Notes under the pieces: generated by a model
What the model was told of the DNA's origin: nothing
Database searches by the model: none
The model's input: only the letters and a program-made list of their open reading frames with translations
NCBI GenBank assembly: GCA_026392355.1
Contig: JAPLCF010000032.1
Span: 1 to 64,000 of the forward strand
Origin: Actinomycetota bacterium
GTDB lineage: Bacteria; Actinomycetota; Thermoleophilia; Gaiellales; F1-60-MAGs149
Reading direction: 5' to 3'
Length of the DNA: 64,000 bases
In this document: one piece after another, positions 19,641 through 27,961 of the stretch
Layout: the number at the start of each line of letters is the position of its first letter
Position numbering within the stretch: position 1 is the stretch's first letter
Translations under genes and position numbers: made by a program

Positions 19641-19753
19641 GTCGCCGCATTTTGTAACGAAAATCACCACTTCGTGTGGTGCTACCCATACATGGAGACC
19701 GATATTCCGCTTTGCGGCTTGACTTAAGGTGTTAACGAACGAAGACTCGTCCA

Positions 19754-21826
19754 ATGCGAATCTTCAAGGTCGTGCCTCTCCGTGCCCTCCTCCTGCTCGG
19801 CATCGTGCTCGGTGCAGGGCTTGGTTCCGCTGGCACCGCCAGCGCCAGCACCGAGAACTGCGGCACGAGTGGCACCTTCACCATCACCAACGATCACATC
19901 GCCTCGAACTCGTCGTGCGTTGGAGCCATCACCATCCCCACGAACGTCACGACCATCGACGCTCAGGCCTTCTCCGTCTCCCGCGTTACCACCATTACCT
20001 TCGCCGCACCGAGCAGCCTCGCCACGATTGGCAACTACGCATTTCTGCAGGCTCCGACACTCGGAGCGATCGTCCTCCCAAATTCCGTCACCAGCATTGG
20101 CGAAGGCGCTTTTGGGGAGAGCGGAATATCGGCCGTCACCCTTCCGACAAACGCCCAGTTCACGAGCATCAGCACGGCGCTGTTCTCTGGTTGCGCAAAC
20201 CTGACGAGCGTCACGATTCCAAACAACGTTACGAGCATCGGGGAAGGCGCGTTTATCAACACGACCAGTCTTGGGTCGATCACCCTTCCAGACAGCGTGA
20301 CGAGCGTTGGCGGAAGCGCATTCAACGGCAGCCATGTAGTGAGCGTGACGCTCCCGACGAATCCGAACTTCACGCAGATCCCAACCGGGATGTTCGCGAA
20401 CGCCCCCTATCTGACCAGCATCACAATCCCCAGCAGTGTCACGACGCTTGGCACCCAAGCTTTCAGCCGCACATCGAGTCTCGCCAGCGTGACGTTCGCC
20501 TCGCCCGCAAACGTCACGGACATGGGAATGATGACCTTTGAGTACGCAACCAGTCTGTCCAGCTTCACCATTCCGAACGGCGTTACCAGCATCCGGAACA
20601 ACACGTTTTACGGCGCAACCAGCTTGGCCAGCATCACAATCCCGAATAGCGTTACGAGCTTCGGTGGAAGCATCATCTACGGCACGACCAGCCTTCAGAG
20701 CATCACCATTCCCAGCACCGTCACCAGTATCGGCAACAGCGCGTTCTCTGGTGCGACCGGCCTCACCAGGATCACCATTCCGAATAGCGTCACCACCATT
20801 AGTAGCAGTGCGTTCTATGGCGCGAACCGACTGACGAAGCTCACGATCCCAAGCGGCGTAACCACGCTCGGCGAATCGGCATTCGCGAATATGACCGCAC
20901 TTACTCGCATCGAGTTCCTGGGCAATCAGCCGGCGTGTTCCAGTGGATTCATGTTCCCTGGCCCGTGCACCAGCATCCTTTCCGGTTCGGCGAGCGCGAT
21001 CGTGTATCGCTTTGCCTCTGCCACCGGCTGGCCCACCTTCGGCTCGACGTACCAAAGTCGCACGCAGGCCTATCTCGTCCTACCGACCGCAGCACCGACC
21101 GCAGTGGCAGGCGAGGCATCCGCAACGGTCACCGTGACGGCCCCGTCGGGAGGCCCCACGCCGGACACGTACACCGTGGCCGCCGTCAGCGACGGGTCGA
21201 AGACCTGCACCATCACGGCCCCGGCGACCAGCTGCACCGTCAGCGGCCTGACCAGCGGCACGAGTTACACGTTCACTGCGGTCGCCAACACTGCCTCGCC
21301 CGCGGCAAGCTCAGTGACCTCTGCCGCATCAAACGCCGTCACCCCAACCGCAGCTGTCGTGCCGCCCAGCGGCAACGGCTCGAGCACAACCCCGACCAGC
21401 ACCTCGCCGGCTACGACAACCACATCGTCGACAGCAGCAGCTTCGGCGGTACTTCGACTCGCCTCCACCCGGCCGGATTCGACACGCTCCATGATTGTCA
21501 CCACCTTCACGGCGCCAACCTCCGGCAGCGTCCACCACGTCGGCACCGTGACAACCGGCCGACGCAAGACACGCGTCTCCACACTCACCGTCTGCACCTA
21601 CGACAAGACGATCAACGCCGCAGGCGTCGTCCAGGTCACCTGCAACCTCAACAACACCGGCCGACGTCTGCGCACGCAACAGGCGCTCGTCATCACACTG
21701 ACCACGACGTACACGCCCACCAGCGGCACGCCGATGGTCTCGACGAAGAACGTCAAGCTCAGCCGCACACCCGTCGCCAAGGCGCCGGTCGCCACGAGCA
21801 CGACACCGAGCAGCGTTACCGGCTGA
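19754..21826 (+). CDS. secreted BspA-type leucine-rich repeat (LRR_5) surface protein with C-terminal Fn3-like region
   Basis: Signal peptide LLLLGIVLGAGLGSAGTASA; at least ten ~23-aa repeats of type LTSVTIPNNVTSIGEGAFINTTSL; Fn3-like TVTVTAPSGGPTPDTYTVAAVSDGSKTCTITAPATSCTVSGLTSGTSYTFTAVA. Confidence 0.88.
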   Translation: MRIFKVVPLRALLLLGIVLGAGLGSAGTASASTENCGTSGTFTITNDHIASNSSCVGAITIPTNVTTIDAQAFSVSRVTTITFAAPSSLATIGNYAFLQAPTLGAIVLPNSVTSIGEGAFGESGISAVTLPTNAQFTSISTALFSGCANLTSVTIPNNVTSIGEGAFINTTSLGSITLPDSVTSVGGSAFNGSHVVSVTLPTNPNFTQIPTGMFANAPYLTSITIPSSVTTLGTQAFSRTSSLASVTFASPANVTDMGMMTFEYATSLSSFTIPNGVTSIRNNTFYGATSLASITIPNSVTSFGGSIIYGTTSLQSITIPSTVTSIGNSAFSGATGLTRITIPNSVTTISSSAFYGANRLTKLTIPSGVTTLGESAFANMTALTRIEFLGNQPACSSGFMFPGPCTSILSGSASAIVYRFASATGWPTFGSTYQSRTQAYLVLPTAAPTAVAGEASATVTVTAPSGGPTPDTYTVAAVSDGSKTCTITAPATSCTVSGLTSGTSYTFTAVANTASPAASSVTSAASNAVTPTAAVVPPSGNGSSTTPTSTSPATTTTSSTAAASAVLRLASTRPDSTRSMIVTTFTAPTSGSVHHVGTVTTGRRKTRVSTLTVCTYDKTINAAGVVQVTCNLNNTGRRLRTQQALVITLTTTYTPTSGTPMVSTKNVKLSRTPVAKAPVATSTTPSSVTG

Positions 21827-21832
21827 GTCGGA

Positions 21833-23341
21833 CTACCAGGCGCCGGCCCACGACTCGCGTCGGGGGTCGGCCCAGGCCGAAACGAGCCCCGTGGCGAGGT
21901 TGATCTCGGACGCGCAGATGCTGCCGAAGAGGCTGTCGCCCGGCTCCTCGTCGACGACCTCGTGGCCGAGGTCGACCAGAGCCGCGCGTAGCGCGGGATC
22001 GATGTCGTGCTCGACGTGGAGGCGGTCGTCGACGACGCGCCAGCGCGGGCGCTCCGTGGCATCGGTCAAGTCGGCACCCTCATCGAGGTGCGCGAGGAGC
22101 ACCTGCAGGAGTGCCTGCACCTGGCCGTCGGCACTCGGGGTGGAGATGCCGATGATGCGCTGGCCATCGATGATCATCGCCGGGGCGAGCGTGTGGACCG
22201 GGCGCTTGCCGCCCGCGGGCGCGTTCGGCGACTCGGGGTCGCGCGAGAACGAGAGCAGACGATCGTTGACGAAGAAGCCGCCCTCCGGGACCCACGTGGC
22301 GCACCCGAAGGCGTCGAAGACGCTGACGAGCATCGAGACGACCGTGCCCTCACGATCGGCGACCGTTACGGACGTCGTGTGGTTGTAGCCCTTGGCGTGA
22401 TCGACGCGGCTCGCGCGCTCGGCAATCGGGATCGAATCGGCCAGCGCCATCAGCTCGGCGTCCGCGCCGTCCTGGGTGATCCGATCGCGGAAGGCAAAGG
22501 CGCCCGTCATGGCCTCGACCGCGCGGTGATGCGCAACTGGCGAGGCGTCGGAGGCCGGCTCGGCGCTGAGGCGCCGCAGTGCCATCGTGAGCAACATCGC
22601 CTGCGACGACGGCGGCTGGGCGAGCACCGTCACGCCGCGGTAGTCAGTGGCGACGGGCGGACGGATCACGCTCTCGTGCGACGCGAGATCCTCGAGCGAC
22701 ATGGCGCCGCCCTCGCGTGCCATCGCGCGGACGATCGCCTCGGCGATCGGGCCGTTGTAGAACGCGTCGGCACCGCCATCGATGACGGTCTGCAGCGTCG
22801 CTGCGGTTTCGGGCAGCTTCACGATCGTGCCGGCACCCTTGGCGCGGGCCTTAACCCACGGAGAATCGTCGGCGCCACCGCGCGAGAGACGCTCGACGTA
22901 CGCGAGCAGCGCCTCTTCGGTATCGCGCGTCATCGGCACACCGTCACGGGCCAGCTCGAGCGCGGGCGCGAGCACCTCGGCGCGCGTGAGTGTCCCCGCC
23001 TGCACGATGAGGTCACAGACGCCACGCACGAAGCCCGGGACGGCCGCCACCTGCGCACCGTCGGTCGGTAGTGGCACCTGCAGGCCCGACGGGGCACATC
23101 CGACGCCGTTGATCGCCGTCGTCGTGCCGTCGGCCTTGCGGATGATGCAGAGCAGATCGCCGCCGAGCCCACAGGCGTCAGGCAGGATCACCGTGAGAGC
23201 CGCGGCCGCAGCAGCCGCGGCATCCGCCGCGTTGCCGCCAGCCGCGCCGACGCGCAGCGCCGCCTGGACCGCGAGAGGATGGCCGCACGAGACCGCGAGG
23301 TGCTGGCCTTCGATGCGAGGACGGGGCAGGCGCTGAGACAT
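21833..23341 (-). CDS. ggt: gamma-glutamyltransferase family protein
   Basis: VSCGHPLAVQAALRVGAAGGNAADAAAAAAAALTVILPDACGLGGDLLCI; maturation-site region YNHTTSVTVADREGTVVSMLVSVFDAFGCATWVPEGGFFVNDRL. Confidence 0.88.
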   Translation of the reverse strand: MSQRLPRPRIEGQHLAVSCGHPLAVQAALRVGAAGGNAADAAAAAAAALTVILPDACGLGGDLLCIIRKADGTTTAINGVGCAPSGLQVPLPTDGAQVAAVPGFVRGVCDLIVQAGTLTRAEVLAPALELARDGVPMTRDTEEALLAYVERLSRGGADDSPWVKARAKGAGTIVKLPETAATLQTVIDGGADAFYNGPIAEAIVRAMAREGGAMSLEDLASHESVIRPPVATDYRGVTVLAQPPSSQAMLLTMALRRLSAEPASDASPVAHHRAVEAMTGAFAFRDRITQDGADAELMALADSIPIAERASRVDHAKGYNHTTSVTVADREGTVVSMLVSVFDAFGCATWVPEGGFFVNDRLLSFSRDPESPNAPAGGKRPVHTLAPAMIIDGQRIIGISTPSADGQVQALLQVLLAHLDEGADLTDATERPRWRVVDDRLHVEHDIDPALRAALVDLGHEVVDEEPGDSLFGSICASEINLATGLVSAWADPRRESWAGAW

Positions 23342-23363
23342 AGAGCGAGCATGCCACATCGCG

Positions 23364-23538
23364 GGTGCTATCGTTATCTACGGAGGAAGGGGAAGTCCGG
23401 TGCGAATCCGGCACGGTCCCGCCGCTGTAAGGAACGTCCGCTCGTCGCGGTGCATGCACCGGTCACTGGATCCTCGGATCTGGGAAGGCAAGACGATCGG
23501 CCTCGGCAACGAGGAAGTGCGCTCCGAGTCAGAACACC
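23364..23538 (+). promoter_or_regulatory. cobalamin (B12) riboswitch
   Basis: Conserved core GGAAGTCCGGTGCGAATCCGGCACGGTCCCGCCGCTGTAA, then GTCACTGG...CTGGGAAGG...GAGTCAGAACACC; upstream of a predicted ECF/B12 uptake operon. Boundaries approximate. Confidence 0.94.
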
Positions 23539-23593
23539 CTGCTCCGACCAGGCGGACTCGCCTGGACAACCCTCGAGAGAAGGACGTTCGATC

Positions 23594-24250
23594 ATGCGTA
23601 CGAGGCATCTCCTCGTGGCGGCCGCCATTGGCGCAACCGCCCTCATCCCCGCCACCGCCAACGCGGCCACCCTGCGCGTCGTGTCTGACGCCAAGAACGT
23701 CTTCGGCGCGACCGCGACGGACGTTGCGAGTGCCCGGTCCTACGTAGACTCGAAGGGCAAGCGGCACACACTCAAGGCCAACACCGCCATGGGCCAGATC
23801 GTCGCGACGGGACTGCCGTACACGGCCGTCTTCGATGCCTCCTACAACGCGGCGTACCTCACCCGTATCGTCGGCGCCTCGGCCTCGGCCACCGGGTACT
23901 GGGCGTTCTTCGTGAACGGCACGCTGTCGATGACGGGCGCTACCGATGCGAAGTTGAAGGCCTCCGACGAGGTTGTCTGGCTCGTCGATAGCGATTACTC
24001 GACGAAGAACGGTCCGTTCACCTACGACCTGGATGCGAAAGCCAACAGCAACGGCACGGTGACGTTCAGCGCCACCCGGATCGGCGGCCCCAAGGCGATC
24101 GTCGCGGGCGGTGCCCCGCTGCACATCAACGGCGCCAAGGTCGGCAATCTCGCCGCCGACGGCACGCTGACCATCACACCGACCGGCACGTGGACGGCAC
24201 AGATCCCGGCCAAGGGACGGATCGCGGCGTCTGAGACGCTCGCCGGCTAG
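23594..24250 (+). CDS. secreted DUF4430 (transcobalamin-like C-terminal) domain protein
   Basis: Signal peptide MRTRHLLVAAAIGATALIPATANAA; DUF4430-like GYWAFFVNGTLSMTGATDAKLKASDEVVWLVDSDYS; first gene after B12 riboswitch. Confidence 0.75.
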   Translation: MRTRHLLVAAAIGATALIPATANAATLRVVSDAKNVFGATATDVASARSYVDSKGKRHTLKANTAMGQIVATGLPYTAVFDASYNAAYLTRIVGASASATGYWAFFVNGTLSMTGATDAKLKASDEVVWLVDSDYSTKNGPFTYDLDAKANSNGTVTFSATRIGGPKAIVAGGAPLHINGAKVGNLAADGTLTITPTGTWTAQIPAKGRIAASETLAG

Positions 24251-24253
24251 GTC

Positions 24254-25144
24254 GTGCTGCGGGTCCTCCCCGCACTCCTGCTGGTCGCGGCACTCGTCGC
24301 GGCCTGCGGTACATCGAAGACGCAGCCCCTGGCGCAATCTGCGCCGGGGGCTCGCGTCAGCGTGACCGCGGACTGGGGCTCTACCGCCATCGCGCAGGGC
24401 CGTGGCAACCCGGGGACCGTGATCGACGCGACGCGCGGCGTCGCGAAGGTGACCACCAGCTACGGCGGCCGTTACGTCACCGGCATCGACGGTGACGAGG
24501 GCAATGGCACCCGCGACTGGATCTTCTGGATCAACGGCATCGAGGCGCCGGCCGGCGGCGCAGACACCAAGGTCGCCGTTGGCGACCACGTTTGGTGGGA
24601 CCTCCATCGCTGGAATGGCCGGGTGCACGTACCTGCGGTCGTGGCGGACTGGCCGATGCCGCTGACGCGTGGCATCGGCGGCACGACCAAGGGTGTCTCC
24701 GCCGATCCTCCACTCTCGACCGCGCTCCGCACCGCCGGCGTGGACGTGGCGCAGCCCGCCGCGACCACCGGCCCACGCGCAATCGTCGGCGGCAGCGCCG
24801 AGCTGATGGATCGTGATCCGCGCTGGGGGCAGGCCGTGGCCGATCCCAACGCCTCGGGGCTAACCGCATGGATCGACATCAAGGGCTACGTCCGCGTCTG
24901 GAACGCCGCCCTCGGCCGGGCGCAGGGCGTGCCGCGCGCCGTGGCCGTGATCGTCGCGACCACCGACGGCTACGCCGCCAGCGATCCGCCGGTGATCGTC
25001 GTGGCGGGCATCACGCAGTCGGCTGCCCTCGCGGCGGCGCAGGCGCTGGTGCAGCGCCCCGAGCTGGTGCGTAACGCCACGGCCGTCTGCCTCGACGCAG
25101 CCGGCAACGTGGTCTGCCGCGGTGGCAGCGGGCGCACACCATGA
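24254..25144 (+). CDS. DUF4430-containing lipoprotein
   Basis: Lipobox LLVAALVAACGTSK; DUF4430-like GTVIDATRGVAKVTTSYGGRYVTGIDGDEGNGTRDWIFWINGIEAPAGGADTKVAVGDHVWWDLHRW; additional C-terminal ~170 aa. Confidence 0.78.
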   Translation: MLRVLPALLLVAALVAACGTSKTQPLAQSAPGARVSVTADWGSTAIAQGRGNPGTVIDATRGVAKVTTSYGGRYVTGIDGDEGNGTRDWIFWINGIEAPAGGADTKVAVGDHVWWDLHRWNGRVHVPAVVADWPMPLTRGIGGTTKGVSADPPLSTALRTAGVDVAQPAATTGPRAIVGGSAELMDRDPRWGQAVADPNASGLTAWIDIKGYVRVWNAALGRAQGVPRAVAVIVATTDGYAASDPPVIVVAGITQSAALAAAQALVQRPELVRNATAVCLDAAGNVVCRGGSGRTP

Positions 25145-25980
25145 GAGCACCACTGCCCCCGCTGTTGGTCGCCGCCGCGCTAATCGTGATCGCACTGGCG
25201 ACGTCGCAGCCGCTGATCGTGGGTGCTGCCTTCGTCGGGGCCCTGCTCTTGCACCACGCCGCCCCACCACCGCATCGGCTGATGCTGCGCGTGGCGCTGA
25301 TCTCGGGCCTCTTCATCTTTCTGCTCAACCCGTTCGTCGCCGTCGAGGGCGACCACGTGTTGTTTAGCGGTCCGCACTTCCTGCTGTTCGACTTCGAGGT
25401 GACGAGCGAAGAATTGCTCTACGGGCTCGTCGCCGGTATGCGGCTCGCGACGGCGATCCTCGCGACCTCGGCCTTCCTGCGGCTGGCCGACCCAGACCGC
25501 ACGCAGGCACTGGCCAGCCGCATCGTGCCGCGCTCGGCCCTGACCGTCGCGCTGTCGGCGCGCTTGGCTCCCACCCTGCGCCGTGATGCCGCCGGTCTGC
25601 GCGAGGCCCTGCGTCTGCGCGGCTCTGGCCCCCAGCGCGGCCGGCGCGCAGCGATCCGCCAGGGTGCCGTGCTGATCGAACCGCTCGTCGCGTCGAGCCT
25701 CGAGCGCGGCGTCGACATCTCCGAGGCGATGGTGGCACGCGGGTACGGCGCCGGCACGATGACGCGCCTGCCTGAGCCTGCCTACACCGGTGACGAGCGC
25801 GTTGGTCTGCTCGTGGGGATCGTCGGCTGCCTGATTGGCATCGCCCTGATCGCCGGCCTCGTGCCGTACGCGATCTATCCGCTTGCGGACCCCCTGTTGA
25901 CTACGACGGCGCTGATCGTTGCCGGCGCTGTGCTCGTGCTGTCGCTCCTCGGCGCGGGCGCACTGCGGTGGCGCGCATGA
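25141..25980 (+). CDS. ECF transporter T component (EcfT/CbiQ family)
   Basis: Multi-TM protein; coupling-helix-like region LRRDAAGLREALRLRGSGPQRGRR and SSLERGVDISEAMVARGYG (Ala-Arg-Gly motifs); 4-bp overlap with neighbours. Confidence 0.87.
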   Translation: MRAPLPPLLVAAALIVIALATSQPLIVGAAFVGALLLHHAAPPPHRLMLRVALISGLFIFLLNPFVAVEGDHVLFSGPHFLLFDFEVTSEELLYGLVAGMRLATAILATSAFLRLADPDRTQALASRIVPRSALTVALSARLAPTLRRDAAGLREALRLRGSGPQRGRRAAIRQGAVLIEPLVASSLERGVDISEAMVARGYGAGTMTRLPEPAYTGDERVGLLVGIVGCLIGIALIAGLVPYAIYPLADPLLTTTALIVAGAVLVLSLLGAGALRWRA

Positions 25981-27344
25981 GCGCCATCACGATCGAGGAC
26001 CTGCGCTACCGCTACACCGCCGACGGCCCGTGGGCACTGGCGGGCGCATCGCTGACGGTCGAGCCGGGCGAGATCGTGCTGCTCCAGGGCGAGTCGGGCA
26101 GCGGTAAGTCGACGCTCTTGCGCGTGCTCGCCGGCCTGGCCCCTGCCTTCCACGGCGGTGAAGCCGCCGGGCGTGGCAACGTCGGCGGGCTCGACCTCCG
26201 GCAGGCCGCACCGGCCGAGCTGGCGCAGCGCGTCGGCTTCCTCTTCCAAGACCCCGAGACGCAAGCGGTGATGGCCGAGCCCGTGCGCGACGTGGCCTTC
26301 AGCCTGCAGTGCCACGGGTTGCCCGCCGAGGACATCCTCCCGGCCGCACGCGCCGCACTGGCACGCATTCAATCGGAGCACCTCGCCGACCGGCGCATCG
26401 ACCAGCTGTCGAGCGGAGAGCGCCAGCGTGTCGCGCTGGCCGCCGTGCTCGCGCCAGAGCCCGCCGTGCTGTTGCTCGATGAGCCGACCGCGCAACTCGA
26501 TGACGACACCGCCTGCGAATTGGTCGGCGAGCTGCGTCGCTTGGCTGACAGCGGGCTGGCGATTGTGATCGCCGAGCATCGGCACGACCGTGTCGGCCAC
26601 CTGACCGACCGCGTGCTGGGCATGCAAGGCGGCGCGCTCGGCGCGGCCACGGTGCATGCGGTGCTCGAGCCACTGTCCGGCATGGCTGCGTCAGGCGCAC
26701 CGCTGCTCGAACTGGCCGGCGTTTCTGCCACGCGAGGCGAGCGCGTCATCTTGAGCGACGTGCACGCCGCGTTGCCCGCCGGTGGTGTCGCGGCGCTGAT
26801 CGGGAAGAACGGCGGCGGCAAGAGTTCGCTCCTTCGCGCCCTCGCTGGTCTGGAGCACGCTACGGGGCGCATCGCTGTTGCCGGTGTGGATATGACGGAG
26901 CTCGCCACCGAGGCGCGCATCCCTCGCCTCGCCTTTGTGCCACAGGATCCCGGTCGGCACCTGTTGTGTGAGAGCGTGCACGACGAGGTACTGCTTGGCC
27001 CGAGAACGCTCGGCCTCCCCGATGGTCCCGCGAAGCGGGCGATTTCAGATTTGGATCTCGAACACCTCCTCAATCGGAACCCGCGCGACTGCTCGGTGGG
27101 AGAGCGCGAGCGGATCGCGATCGCAGCGGCGCTGGCGCTAGATCCACAGCTGCTTCTGCTCGACGAGCCAACGCGCGGCATGGATCCCGGGCATCGGGCC
27201 GCGCTGGTGAGGACGATCCGCGCCCACGCCGCCCGCGGCGGCTGCGCCGTACTCGCGACGCACGACCTCGAGCTGGCGCGCGCCTGTGCCGACCAGCGCT
27301 GGGCGCTCGATGACGGTTCGCTAACCGCAGAGGTAATCGCATGA
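25977..27344 (+). CDS. ECF transporter ATPase, two ABC domains fused (EcfA-A')
   Basis: Two Walker A motifs (GESGSGKSTLLRVLAG; GKNGGGKSSLLRALAG) and two signature/Walker B blocks (LSSGERQRVALAAVLAPEPAVLLLDEPTAQLD; CSVGERERIAIAAALALDPQLLLLDEPTRGMD). Confidence 0.92.
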   Translation: MSAITIEDLRYRYTADGPWALAGASLTVEPGEIVLLQGESGSGKSTLLRVLAGLAPAFHGGEAAGRGNVGGLDLRQAAPAELAQRVGFLFQDPETQAVMAEPVRDVAFSLQCHGLPAEDILPAARAALARIQSEHLADRRIDQLSSGERQRVALAAVLAPEPAVLLLDEPTAQLDDDTACELVGELRRLADSGLAIVIAEHRHDRVGHLTDRVLGMQGGALGAATVHAVLEPLSGMAASGAPLLELAGVSATRGERVILSDVHAALPAGGVAALIGKNGGGKSSLLRALAGLEHATGRIAVAGVDMTELATEARIPRLAFVPQDPGRHLLCESVHDEVLLGPRTLGLPDGPAKRAISDLDLEHLLNRNPRDCSVGERERIAIAAALALDPQLLLLDEPTRGMDPGHRAALVRTIRAHAARGGCAVLATHDLELARACADQRWALDDGSLTAEVIA

Positions 27345-27961
27345 GCGCTGCCGCGATCGTCGCGCTTGGCGGGCTCGTGGCGCTGATCATCGGCCTCGTG
27401 CTCTACGAACGCACGCGCGGCGGCGCCCGCGAGCTCGGACTCGTCGCCGTCCTCGTCGCCGCGGCGACGGCCGGCCGCATCGCCTTCGCCGCGATCCCCA
27501 GCGCGCAGCCCGTCACCGCCATCGCGATCGTCACGGGCGTGGCCCTCGGCCCCCGGGCGGGAGCAGCCGTCGGCGCCGGGGCCGCCCTGCTCTCGAACAC
27601 CTTCCTTGGTCAGGGGCCATGGACGCCGTGGCAGATGCTGCTGTGGGGCCTGGCCGGGGCGAGCGGCGGCTGGCTGGCTCCCCTGCTCCGGCGCAGCCGG
27701 ATCGCCCTGATGGCGTTTGGCGGTGCGTGGGGGCTGGTGTTCGGCGCTGGCATGGACATCTGGCAGCTGGCCGCCTTCGGGCCCGCTCTGACGCTGTCTG
27801 CCTTCATCGCCGTGCACGCGCGCGCCGTACCCTTCGACCTCGTGCACGCCCTCACCAACGTCATCCTGCTCGGCGTCGCCGGCATGCCGCTGATTGCGCT
27901 GCTCGATCGCAGTGCGCGGCGGATGCGTGGCCGTTGGTTGCCCGTGGAGAAGAGCGAGTGA
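27341..27961 (+). CDS. ECF transporter substrate-specificity (S) component, probable cobalamin (CbrT-like)
   Basis: Six-TM-like small protein; SAQPVTAIAIVTGVALGPRAGAAVGAGAALLSNTFLGQGPWTPWQMLLWGLAG; position in riboswitch operon. Confidence 0.8.
   Translation: MSAAAIVALGGLVALIIGLVLYERTRGGARELGLVAVLVAAATAGRIAFAAIPSAQPVTAIAIVTGVALGPRAGAAVGAGAALLSNTFLGQGPWTPWQMLLWGLAGASGGWLAPLLRRSRIALMAFGGAWGLVFGAGMDIWQLAAFGPALTLSAFIAVHARAVPFDLVHALTNVILLGVAGMPLIALLDRSARRMRGRWLPVEKSE

Noticed and set aside
20040-20930. DNA tandem repeat or CRISPR-like array
   Set aside because: Periodicity is explained by codons of the LRR_5 protein repeats; no identical DNA repeats with unique spacers
26369-27847. 492-aa minus-strand ORF
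   Set aside because: Antisense to the fused ECF ATPase; composition typical of frame shadow
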